DNA of 27,757 nt. Source: CAZGSG01 sp964528095. Its GTDB lineage: Bacteria; Bacteroidota; Bacteroidia; Chitinophagales; Chitinophagaceae. The DNA lies in the NCBI GenBank assembly GCA_964528095.1, contig CAZGSG010000038.1, positions 1 to 27,757 on the forward strand. Direction: 5' to 3'. The position numbers and the translations under genes were made by a program. Every line of letters begins with the position of its first letter. Position 1 is the stretch's first letter. The notes under the pieces were generated by a model. The model made no database searches. It was not told the origin of the DNA and worked only from the letters and a program-made list of their open reading frames with translations. This document shows positions 6,508-13,596 of this stretch, piece by piece.

Positions 6508-7053
6508 ATGAGATACCTGGCAGCGGGGTTGTTTATCGTTATTACGATGATGGCTTGCAAAGAGTCTGTAAAAGGCCGTAACGGAGAAGTCTACAAATCT
6601 GCCGTGCAATACAACGATTATATTGTTGACCGTCAGACCATCGTGGTGAAGGACATTATGGAATTTTCCCGGGTGTCTGCCATTGACCTCGACTCTGCTT
6701 ATTTACTCCTTGAAAAATACGAAGAGAAAACTGATCATACGATCAGGGAACTGGAAGGAATGCCCGCCTATAAAGGAGATTCTTCATTCAGAGATGCCGG
6801 CGTGAAACTATTTAATTTCTATAAAAAGATATTTGGTGGCCCCTATAAAGAACTGGTCAATATCCGCAGATCTCCCGACGGAGTAACAGAAGAAGGAGAA
6901 GCCCGTTTACAACAGATAATAGACGATCTTACAAAAGAAGAGGAAAAATATGATAAGATTTTCTATAATGCACAACAGCAATTCAGTAAGAACAACAATA
7001 TGAAAATGAAAAAAAATGAGATGCAGGAAAAGATTGACGATATAAATAAATAG
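6508..7053 (+). CDS. Small helical lipoprotein, function unknown
   Basis: A 181-residue predicted lipoprotein. The signal peptide ends at Cys17 (VITMMAC), with KES directly after. The mature part is highly charged and almost all helical: heptad-like stretches around residues 55-80 (LLLEKYEEKTDHTIREL) and a long C-terminal helix rich in Lys, Glu, Gln, Asn and Met (EEEKYDKIFYNAQQQF, then MKMKKNEMQEKIDD). I do not recognise a named domain; similar unnamed lipoproteins occur in this phylum. It begins 32 bp after rnc without a visible promoter or terminator between them, so it may be in the same transcript. Its stop is 3 bp from the stop of the convergent epimerase gene. Confidence 0.7.
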   Translation: MRYLAAGLFIVITMMACKESVKGRNGEVYKSAVQYNDYIVDRQTIVVKDIMEFSRVSAIDLDSAYLLLEKYEEKTDHTIRELEGMPAYKGDSSFRDAGVKLFNFYKKIFGGPYKELVNIRRSPDGVTEEGEARLQQIIDDLTKEEEKYDKIFYNAQQQFSKNNNMKMKKNEMQEKIDDINK

Positions 7054-7056
7054 CAC

Positions 7057-7458
7057 TCATTTTACCGACATACACAATTCGATTAAAACACTGTTTGTGT
7101 CTTTGGGATGCAGGAAACAGACCAGTTTATTATCCGCACCCTGTTTAGGTTGTTCATTCAATAGTTTAAAGCCTGCTTCTTTCAAGCGCTTCATCTCTGC
7201 CGCTATATCTGCCACTTCAAAAGCAATATGGTGAATACCCGGCCCTTTTTTATCAATAAACCTGGCAATAACACCATCAGGTTCGGTACTCTCAAGTAAT
7301 TCGATCTTTGTGTCTCCTGACTTGAAAAAAGCAGTATTTACCCGTTCGCTTTCCACCAGCTCGGTTTTATAACATGATGTATTCAGCAATTTTTCAAATA
7401 AGGGAATGGAATCGGCCAGTTTACTAACTGCTATTCCTATATGCTCTATTTTCTCCAT
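7057..7458 (-). CDS. mce: Methylmalonyl-CoA epimerase
   Basis: A 133-residue glyoxalase/VOC-fold enzyme interconverting (S)- and (R)-methylmalonyl-CoA, linking propionyl-CoA and succinyl-CoA. It has two beta-alpha-beta-beta modules. Metal ligands expected for the family are visible: His6 in EHIGIAV, the His pair in GPGIHHIAFEV, and the C-terminal Glu in VLIELC. Length is exactly that of bacterial epimerases. The ATG start is followed at once by the conserved first strand, so the start is firm. It is monocistronic, convergent with the lipoprotein gene with only 3 bp between the stop codons and no terminator hairpin in that space. Confidence 0.92.
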   Translation of the reverse strand: MEKIEHIGIAVSKLADSIPLFEKLLNTSCYKTELVESERVNTAFFKSGDTKIELLESTEPDGVIARFIDKKGPGIHHIAFEVADIAAEMKRLKEAGFKLLNEQPKQGADNKLVCFLHPKDTNSVLIELCMSVK

Positions 7459-7584
7459 AACGGCGGCTAACTGGTAATAAAATTAAAAATAACAAACTGG
7501 TTTAAAGCTATTTATGTGCTTGTGCCAATTATTCTCGGGCGACCTGTACCCCGAAATTACCTATTAAAATAGAACCTTTTGGGC

Positions 7585-7592
7585 TAATTTTG
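7585..7592 (+). promoter_or_regulatory. Putative -7 element for iscS
   Basis: TAATTTTG exactly fits TAnnTTTG and would start transcription near 7599, about 17 nt before the iscS ATG at 7616. The TTTG upstream of it (7578-7581) is too close to be its -33 partner. Confidence 0.5.
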
Positions 7593-7615
7593 TGTTTTAT
7601 TGAGACGAATAAAAC

Positions 7616-8836
7616 ATGCTGAACCTCCCTGTTTATCTTGATCATAATGCTACTACTCCCTGTGATCCGAGAGTCGTGGAGGCCATGCTACCTTATTTCA
7701 CAAAATCCTTTGGCAATGCGGCCAGCCGTAACCATGCTTTTGGATGGGAGGCAGAGGCAGGAGTAGATACAGCCAGGGAGCAGGTTGCTAACCTGGTCGG
7801 CGCTGAACCAAAGGAAATCATCTTTACCTCCGGCGCTACAGAAGGAGATAACCTGGCTATCAAAGGTGTTTTTGAAATGTATGCAGGCAAGGGCAATCAT
7901 ATCATCACCTGCGCTATTGAACATAAAGCCGTACTTGATACCTGCAGGCAGATTGAAAAGAAGGGCGGAGAGATCACGTACCTGCCGGTAAAAAGCAGCG
8001 GGCTGATAGATCTCGAAGAACTGGAGGGGGCAATCAGACCAAATACGATACTCATTGCGATCATGTATGCCAATAATGAAATAGGCACTGTGATGCCGGT
8101 GAAAGAGATCAGCAGGATTGCGAGAAAATATGGTGTGTTATTTTTTAGTGATGCCACACAGGCCGTAGGCAAAATACCGGTGGATGTAAATAAGGATGGC
8201 ATAGACCTGATGGCTTTTACTGCCCATAAGATGTATGGTCCGAAAGGAGTGGGCGCATTATACGTGCGTCGTAAAAATCCAAGAGTGAGGCTGACTGCGC
8301 AGATAGATGGTGGCGGGCATGAGAAAGGCATGAGAAGCGGCACACTCAATGTGCCGGGAATTGTAGGGTTTGGCAAAGCCTGTGAGATTTGCGGCCAGGA
8401 AATGACAACGGAAGCAGGCAGGGTAAGTAAACTCAGGGATAAACTGGAAACGGCCTTATTAAAAATTGAAGAATCAAACCTGAATGGTGATAATAAAGAA
8501 CATAGACTGCCACATGTCACTAATATTTCGTTCAGGTACGTGGAAGCAGAAGGAGTGATAATGGGATTTAATAAGAATATAGCCCTGTCTTCAGGATCGG
8601 CCTGTACCAGTGCTTCACTGGAACCATCTTATGTGCTGAAGGCGCTTGGTCTGGGTGATGAACTGGCACATAGTTCATTGCGTTTTGGCCTGGGTCGGTT
8701 CACCACAGAAGAAGAGATCGATTATACTATTGAACAGGTAACGAACACCGTATTAAAATTAAGAGAAATAAGTCCGCTATGGGAAATGCATAAAGAAGGA
8801 ATAGATTTGAAAACGATAGCATGGACGCAGCAGTAA
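7616..8836 (+). CDS. iscS: Cysteine desulfurase (IscS/NifS group)
   Basis: A 406-residue PLP enzyme that removes sulfur from cysteine and passes it as persulfide to Fe-S assembly and tRNA thiolation. The PLP Schiff-base Lys is Lys205 in TAHKMYGPKGVGALYVRR. The active Cys is Cys330 in SSGSACTSASLEPSYVLKALG, the long-loop class I (IscS/NifS) form rather than SufS. The N-terminal YLDHNATTPCDP and SGATEGDNLAIKG motifs are typical, and length equals E. coli IscS (404). It is followed after 105 bp by an IscA-type gene in the same direction; no iscU lies between them or elsewhere in the window. Confidence 0.95.
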   Translation: MLNLPVYLDHNATTPCDPRVVEAMLPYFTKSFGNAASRNHAFGWEAEAGVDTAREQVANLVGAEPKEIIFTSGATEGDNLAIKGVFEMYAGKGNHIITCAIEHKAVLDTCRQIEKKGGEITYLPVKSSGLIDLEELEGAIRPNTILIAIMYANNEIGTVMPVKEISRIARKYGVLFFSDATQAVGKIPVDVNKDGIDLMAFTAHKMYGPKGVGALYVRRKNPRVRLTAQIDGGGHEKGMRSGTLNVPGIVGFGKACEICGQEMTTEAGRVSKLRDKLETALLKIEESNLNGDNKEHRLPHVTNISFRYVEAEGVIMGFNKNIALSSGSACTSASLEPSYVLKALGLGDELAHSSLRFGLGRFTTEEEIDYTIEQVTNTVLKLREISPLWEMHKEGIDLKTIAWTQQ

Positions 8837-8873
8837 GAATTTTTTTAAAAGAGCAAAATTAAAGACCAAAAAA

Positions 8874-8881
8874 TACGTTTG
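8874..8881 (+). promoter_or_regulatory. Putative -7 element before the iscA-type gene
   Basis: TACGTTTG exactly fits TAnnTTTG, 60 bp before the ATG at 8942. It suggests the A-type carrier may have its own promoter in addition to read-through from iscS, as no terminator hairpin is seen between them. Confidence 0.35.
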
Positions 8882-8941
8882 TCTGAGTAGTACGTGGAAC
8901 CGGTAATCAGGCAATTCAATTTTTATTTTAAATAGCATATT

Positions 8942-9295
8942 ATGAATACCGCATTGGAGAATTCAATTTATATAAGCGATAAGGCCAAGGAAAAAGTAAA
9001 ACAATTACTGGCTGATGCCGGCGTTGCCGACGATCCATCCTATTTTGTACGGGTGAGTGTAGTGGGTGGTGGTTGTTCGGGATTGAGTTATAAACTTGAT
9101 TTTGATAACAAACTCCAGCCAAAGGACCAACAGTTTGAAGACAATGGAATGAAAGTAGTTACAGACATGAAAAGTTTACTCTACCTCGTCAATACCACAC
9201 TTGAGTTTTCAGATGGGTTGAATGGTAAAGGATTTTACTTCAATAATCCCAATGCCAGCAGGACCTGCGGCTGCGGAGAAAGCTTTGCCGTTTAG
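8942..9295 (+). CDS. A-type Fe-S carrier (IscA/HesB/ErpA family)
   Basis: A 117-residue A-type iron-sulfur carrier that delivers clusters to apo-enzymes. The three invariant ligands are present: Cys45 in GGGCSGLSYKL and Cys109 and Cys111 in the C-terminal TCGCGESF. The N-terminal 35 residues (ISDKAKEKVKQLL) are the usual helix. Sequence alone does not separate IscA, ErpA and SufA. Its place directly after iscS points to the cysteine desulfurase as sulfur source. A strong bidirectional terminator follows 24 bp after the stop. Confidence 0.93.
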   Translation: MNTALENSIYISDKAKEKVKQLLADAGVADDPSYFVRVSVVGGGCSGLSYKLDFDNKLQPKDQQFEDNGMKVVTDMKSLLYLVNTTLEFSDGLNGKGFYFNNPNASRTCGCGESFAV

Positions 9296-9318
9296 TAAAA
9301 AGGAATAAAAAATATAAA

Positions 9319-9355
9319 TGGGCTGTTCGCTTTATGAAGTGAACAGCCCATTTTC
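9319..9355. terminator. Bidirectional rho-independent terminator
   Basis: Fourteen-base arms TGGGCTGTTCGCTT (9319-9332) and AAGTGAACAGCCCA (9337-9350), with one wobble and a TATG loop. TTTTCTTA follows on the plus strand, and the A-rich stretch 9307-9318 gives a T-run on the minus strand. It serves the convergent iscA-type and proline-rich genes. Confidence 0.9.
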
Positions 9356-9757
9356 TTATGCTGCAGGTGCTGCAGGAGCTTTAGGCGGTTTAGGCGGTTG
9401 AGCTGGTCTTACCTCTACAGGCGGAGGTGGTGGAGGCACAGGTGCTTCTCCATATTTATCTGTAAAGGTCTTGTTCTGTTTTTCGTCTGCGAGATCATAC
9501 TTTTCTACTGTTTTATTTCTCAGGGTCAATATGATCAATTTGGGTGACCTGAAATTATACCCTGCAACTGTTTTATTTCTTTTAAGAAAATGGTCTGTTG
9601 TTTTCACTTTGGGTACTACAACAGGGGGAGCAAATTTTACTACTTCTATCACAGGAGGTTCGGGAGGCGGTGGTGGCGGTATTTTTTTGGTGGATTGAGC
9701 AGCAGAGCCAATGGCAATACAAACCAGGATTGCTGGTAATAAGACTATTTTTTTCAT
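9356..9757 (-). CDS. Proline-rich secreted protein, function unknown
   Basis: A 133-residue protein with a signal peptide (LLPAILVCIAIGSAAQ). Two Pro-rich arms flank a compact core: KKIPPPPPPEPPVIEVV (about residues 24-40) and APVPPPPPPVEVRPAQPPKPPKAPAAPAA (from about 105 to the end). The core (about 55-103) contains KLIILTLRNKTVEKYDLADEKQ and ends FTDKYGEAP. From memory, a similar unit (strand, K-x-E-x-Y-D-L, then E/D-K-Y-G followed by poly-Pro) occurs at the C-terminus of some Bacteroidota M56/BlaR1-like peptidases; this link is unverified. Extended Pro-rich arms suggest a periplasmic spacer or a protein reaching between membrane and cell wall. The gene is monocistronic and ends at the bidirectional terminator. 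Confidence 0.6.
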   Translation of the reverse strand: MKKIVLLPAILVCIAIGSAAQSTKKIPPPPPPEPPVIEVVKFAPPVVVPKVKTTDHFLKRNKTVAGYNFRSPKLIILTLRNKTVEKYDLADEKQNKTFTDKYGEAPVPPPPPPVEVRPAQPPKPPKAPAAPAA

Positions 9758-9816
9758 GCAGAAGATTTTTAGTTAGATACAACAGTTGATCTTTTCCATA
9801 AAGAGAAAAATGAAAA

Positions 9817-9848
9817 GTTGAAAAGAAGCTGATTTTGCTGATTTCAAC
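9817..9848. repeat. Inverted repeat with internal 9-bp tandem repeat upstream of gldF
   Basis: GTTGAAA (9817-9823) pairs with TTTCAAC (9842-9848); between them GCTGATTTT is followed directly by GCTGATTTC (9829-9846). It lies in the 161-bp divergent region between the proline-rich gene and gldF and could be an operator or a weak mRNA structure. I see no promoter match that decides its role. Confidence 0.3.
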
Positions 9849-9918
9849 GATCGAAGGGGAGGCTAATCCGGTATCAAATTCCTAAATTTCAAAATTCTTT
9901 AGCTATTTTGCGGTATCT

Positions 9919-10644
9919 ATGTGGTCCGTTTGTAAAAAAGAACTTCGCCAGTTTTTCAGCAGCCTAACCGGCTATATTGCTATTATCGTTTTCCTGTTGG
10001 TGAATGGGTTGATGCTTTTTGTTTTTGAAAATAATATTTTCGAATTCGGGTATGCCACACTTGACCGGTTCTTTGAACTGGCTCCCTGGATACTGTTACT
10101 GCTTATTCCTGCTATTACCATGCGTAGCCTGGCCGATGAGTTCAGGACTGGTACCTTCGAAATCCTGCAGACAAGGCCACTCAGCCGCTGGCAGATCGTT
10201 TGGGGTAAATACCTGGGAAGTCTTATCGTTGTAGTGATCGCATTATTACCCACGATTGTTTATTATTTTTCTATCCAGCAATTATCTTCTAACGAAGGCA
10301 TAGATACAGGAGCAACTATAGGGTCCTATATCGGCTTATTTTTCCTTGCTGCTGTTTTTACCTCGATAGGCATTTGCACCAGCAGCTTTACCAGCAATGC
10401 CGTAGTAGCTTTTATCATCAGTTTGATCGCCTGCGCTTTGTTATATTATGGATTTAGTGCTATCGGGCAGGTGATGGGTTCTGCCGGCGGGTTGGATTAT
10501 TATATCGATATGATCGGCATAGATTTTCATTACCGCAGCATCAGCCGGGGGGTGATTGATACCCGTGATATCATTTATTTCGGCAGTATCATATTTTTAT
10601 TTTTAACGATTACGAACCGTAACCTGTTTAATAAGGTAGCATAA
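9919..10644 (+). CDS. gldF: Gliding-motility ABC transporter permease GldF
   Basis: A 241-residue ABC-2-type membrane permease with six hydrophobic helices: about residues 13-33, 55-70, 100-118, 139-158, 165-185 and 214-233. The N-terminal motif KKELRQFFSSLTGYI is characteristic of GldF, and it is directly followed by gldG after 10 bp, the gldF-gldG order of gliding Bacteroidota. Together with the ATPase GldA, which is not in this window, GldF and GldG form a transporter required for gliding in Flavobacterium johnsoniae. Many species keep the genes without visible gliding. No convincing promoter is found upstream; the region holds an inverted repeat at 9817-9848. Confidence 0.93.
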   Translation: MWSVCKKELRQFFSSLTGYIAIIVFLLVNGLMLFVFENNIFEFGYATLDRFFELAPWILLLLIPAITMRSLADEFRTGTFEILQTRPLSRWQIVWGKYLGSLIVVVIALLPTIVYYFSIQQLSSNEGIDTGATIGSYIGLFFLAAVFTSIGICTSSFTSNAVVAFIISLIACALLYYGFSAIGQVMGSAGGLDYYIDMIGIDFHYRSISRGVIDTRDIIYFGSIIFLFLTITNRNLFNKVA

Positions 10645-10654
10645 AACAACTGCA

Positions 10655-12394
10655 ATGAAACCTACTAATTCATCATGGTGGTGGCTGCTTCTGCTGGTAA
10701 TACTGGTGGCGGTAAATTTTATTGCGTCTTCCTTTCATGCACGTATTGACCTTACAAAGGAAAAAAGATATACGCTTAGTAAAGCCAGCAGGGACCTGGT
10801 AAAAAAATTAAATGCAGAAGTAGAGATTGATGTTTTCCTGAAAGGAGAATTTCCGGCAGGCTTCAGAAAACTGGCTAGAAGTACGGATGAGTTTTTACAA
10901 TTGCTGAAAGATAACAACAGTTCAAAGATCAGTTACCGGTTTATTTCACCACAGGACAAAGTAGATGGCACAGAAAAACTTTGGGGCGACTCACTGGTAA
11001 GCATGGGCGCGTTACCCATTAACCTGACTGTTCAGCTAAAAGCAGGCGAAAGCAGTAATATCATATTTCCGGTAGCGGTAATGCGGTATAAAGGCAAAGA
11101 ATCGCTTGTGAACTTATACCCTGGCGCCAGTGGAAGGATTTCACAGGAAGAGATCAACAGTGCAGAAGCACTCATGGAATACCAGTTTGCAAATGCATTG
11201 AACAAACTGGCGGCGGATAAAAAACCAGCAATCGGGTATGCTGTCGGCAACGGAGAACCAACTGATGCAAGAACATATGATCTTGTAGAAACCCTCAAAA
11301 AAGACAATGACTTTTTCCTCTTTAACCTTGCCGGGCAACAAATTATACCGGCAGACCTTGACGCATTGCTGATCGTAAAACCTTCCCTGCAATTTACTGA
11401 AGCCGAAAAATTCAAAATTGATCAGTATGTGATGCAGGGTGGTAAACTTATCTGTTTTATCGATAACCTGATAGCAGAGCAGGACAGCCTGGCACGTTCG
11501 AAAGGTGAAACTATCGCGTACGACCGGAATCTCAACCTTACTGATCTTTTTTTCAGGTATGGTCTTCGTATCAATACAGACCTGGTGATGGACCTTCAGT
11601 GCGATATGATCCCTTTTGTAGTGGGCGGCTCAGCAGAAAATCCTCAATTTGAATTCTTGCATTGGAATTATTTCCCTTTACTGAATGCGGGCAGCAAATT
11701 GAATAACCTTGGTTACGTGGGCGGCCGGTTTGTAAATTCAATTGATACTATTAATGTGGCAGGGATAACAAAGACAGTATTGTTGTCTACTTCTCCCAAT
11801 TCCAGGACAATCAATACACCTGCACGCATCAGCCTGAATGAAAACAGGAATGCTCCTCAGGACGCGCAGTTTAAAAGATCGGGAATACCTGCTGCCATAT
11901 TACTTGAAGGCCGGTTCACATCCTTATATAAGAACAGGGCGACACAGGCACAACGCGATAGCCTGGCTGCAAACGGAGCAGTTTTTTTAAACGAATCTGC
12001 AAAAGATAATAAGATCGTGGTGGTAGCCGACGGCGATATTGTATTCAATGATTTTATTCCCAGTCCTAATCCCGGAGAAGGACCGATACCCATTCCTATG
12101 GGATTTAATAAGTATACGTTCAGGGAATACCAGAATCAAACAGAGGCGGGCAAGTTTTTTATCCCGGTGGCCAACCGCCAATTCCTTTTAAATACAATGG
12201 AATACCTGGTAAATAACCCGGCTATCAGCGAGACACGTAATAAGGATATTGTTCTGCGTTTATTGGATTCGCAAAAAGTAAAAGCAAACACTTTTTTCTG
12301 GCGGTTTATCAATATCGGGTTGCCGATTCTTCTTGTTATCCTGACAGGACTTATTTACCAGCAACTCAGGAAAAGAAAATATACCTCCCGTTAA
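10655..12394 (+). CDS. gldG: Gliding-motility ABC transporter auxiliary protein GldG
   Basis: A 579-residue partner of GldF. One N-terminal transmembrane helix (about residues 8-25, WWLLLLVILVAVNFIASS) is followed by a large periplasmic auxiliary domain (IDLTKEKRYTLSKASRDLVKKL and onwards, the ABC_transp_aux/GldG type), and a second helix near the C-terminus (about 548-570, FINIGLPILLVILTGLIYQQL) ends in a short basic tail KRKYTSR. This anchor-domain-anchor layout is the family hallmark. It starts 10 bp after gldF and must be co-transcribed. No terminator is seen in the 66 bp before the TerC gene, so read-through is possible. Confidence 0.93.
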   Translation: MKPTNSSWWWLLLLVILVAVNFIASSFHARIDLTKEKRYTLSKASRDLVKKLNAEVEIDVFLKGEFPAGFRKLARSTDEFLQLLKDNNSSKISYRFISPQDKVDGTEKLWGDSLVSMGALPINLTVQLKAGESSNIIFPVAVMRYKGKESLVNLYPGASGRISQEEINSAEALMEYQFANALNKLAADKKPAIGYAVGNGEPTDARTYDLVETLKKDNDFFLFNLAGQQIIPADLDALLIVKPSLQFTEAEKFKIDQYVMQGGKLICFIDNLIAEQDSLARSKGETIAYDRNLNLTDLFFRYGLRINTDLVMDLQCDMIPFVVGGSAENPQFEFLHWNYFPLLNAGSKLNNLGYVGGRFVNSIDTINVAGITKTVLLSTSPNSRTINTPARISLNENRNAPQDAQFKRSGIPAAILLEGRFTSLYKNRATQAQRDSLAANGAVFLNESAKDNKIVVVADGDIVFNDFIPSPNPGEGPIPIPMGFNKYTFREYQNQTEAGKFFIPVANRQFLLNTMEYLVNNPAISETRNKDIVLRLLDSQKVKANTFFWRFINIGLPILLVILTGLIYQQLRKRKYTSR

Positions 12395-12430
12395 ACGGCC
12401 GCGCAGAGCCCTGTCTACTGGCTTTACACC

Positions 12431-12438
12431 TATCTTTG
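12431..12438 (+). promoter_or_regulatory. Putative -7 element for the TerC-family gene
   Basis: TATCTTTG exactly fits TAnnTTTG and is 23 bp before the ATG at 12461, giving a leader of about 15 nt. The leader is too short for a manganese (yybP-ykoY) riboswitch, which often precedes TerC/Alx genes in other phyla. Confidence 0.5.
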
Positions 12439-12460
12439 CACGGTAATCATCATCCATAGA

Positions 12461-13462
12461 ATGACAACAGATCAGATCACCTACCTCGTATTTGGGATCG
12501 TATTGATTTTAGCGCTTGTTTTTGATTTAGGCCTTCTTAGCAAAAAGGACCAAAAAGTATCTATTAAAAGCGCCCTGTACCAGACTTTTTTCTGGGTTGG
12601 CCTGGCCCTGGCTTTTTGCATTTTTATGTGGGTGGAAAATGGTCAGAAGCCTGCATTGGAATACCTGAGCGCCTATCTCATGGAATGGAGCCTGAGTGTC
12701 GATAATATCTTTGTGTTTATTCTTATTTTCTCTGCATTCAGTGTTAAAGAAAAAAATTATGGCCGGGTATTGCTTATCGGTATCCTGATGGCCATAGTAT
12801 TCCGGATCATTTTCATCACTGTTGGGGTGGCGCTGGTTGAAAAATTCGAATGGGTATTATATATATTCGGAGTGTTTCTTTTATACACCGGTTATAAAAT
12901 GTTTAGCTCAACTGATGATGAAGAGTTCGATCCCAAAGAAAGTAAGGTATATAAATTCGTTAAACGAATTCTGCCCGTTGTTCCGCACGATGGGGATGGG
13001 CGCTTTGCGGTAATAGAGAACGGGAAGAAATATTATACCACCTTATTCGTAGTGGTGATCATGCTTGCTGCCATTGACCTGGTTTTCGCATTGGATTCTA
13101 TCCCCGCTGTGATGGGTATTGTAGATACAAAAACACCTGGCTACGAAAGCACAGCCCGGCTGGTTATTTATACTTCTAATATTTTTGCAGTACTGGGACT
13201 GCGTTCGCTTTTTTTCCTGCTTCGGGGTGCTGTAAGCAAATTCGATTACCTGCCGCAGGGTATCGCAATCGTACTGATGTTTATTGGCGTAAAAATGCTG
13301 GCCGAACATTGGATCAATGAATGGATAGATAAAACCGCACAGGTATTTATTTCACTTGGCGTGATCCTTATCTGCATCTCCGGTTCTATTTTCTATTCCA
13401 TATTCATGAAGAAAAAAGGAACGCCTCCTGATATTTCGGAAGCGGAGGAAGGAGTATACTAA
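12461..13462 (+). CDS. TerC/Alx-family integral membrane protein
   Basis: A 333-residue membrane protein of the TerC family, whose members are linked to metal-ion export (manganese for Alx/MntX-like proteins) and tellurite resistance. About nine hydrophobic helices are visible. The conserved acidic membrane motifs are present: EWSLSVDNIFVFILIFSAF near residues 74-92 and AIDLVFALDSIPAVMGI near 203-219, with Asp and Asn residues that probably bind the metal. A charged cytoplasmic loop (SSTDDEEFDPKESKVYKFVKR) separates the two halves. The substrate cannot be fixed from sequence, and there is no riboswitch in front. It follows gldG but has its own -7 element. A 37-bp repeat copy starts 2 bp after its stop. 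Confidence 0.9.
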   Translation: MTTDQITYLVFGIVLILALVFDLGLLSKKDQKVSIKSALYQTFFWVGLALAFCIFMWVENGQKPALEYLSAYLMEWSLSVDNIFVFILIFSAFSVKEKNYGRVLLIGILMAIVFRIIFITVGVALVEKFEWVLYIFGVFLLYTGYKMFSSTDDEEFDPKESKVYKFVKRILPVVPHDGDGRFAVIENGKKYYTTLFVVVIMLAAIDLVFALDSIPAVMGIVDTKTPGYESTARLVIYTSNIFAVLGLRSLFFLLRGAVSKFDYLPQGIAIVLMFIGVKMLAEHWINEWIDKTAQVFISLGVILICISGSIFYSIFMKKKGTPPDISEAEEGVY

Positions 13463-13463
13463 G

Positions 13464-13500
13464 GCAAAATTAAAAAGTAAAAATTCAAAGATAGCCCCCG
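13464..13500 (+). repeat. 37-bp AT-rich intergenic repeat, copy 2
   Basis: This matches the minus strand of 3301-3337 at 33 of 37 positions. It starts 2 bp after the TerC-family gene stop and is in the same sense as that gene. A related inverted fragment lies at 13521-13537, where TTTTGAATCTTGCATTT differs in one position from 3325-3341. Confidence 0.65.
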
Positions 13501-13596
13501 TATCACTTGAGAAATCCCGGTTTTGAATCTTGCATTTGGACCCGGAACCGGCCATGTAAGATCCCGAAACCGTAACAAGTATAACATTCGCATAAC

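Noticed and set aside
7897..8520. 207-residue minus-strand open frame over iscS
   Set aside because: Antisense shadow of a confident PLP enzyme gene; Ser/Leu/Pro-rich composition is typical of a reversed coding frame.
12395..12460. Manganese riboswitch before the TerC-family gene
   Set aside because: The gap is only 66 bp and the predicted leader is about 15 nt, too short for a yybP-ykoY element.
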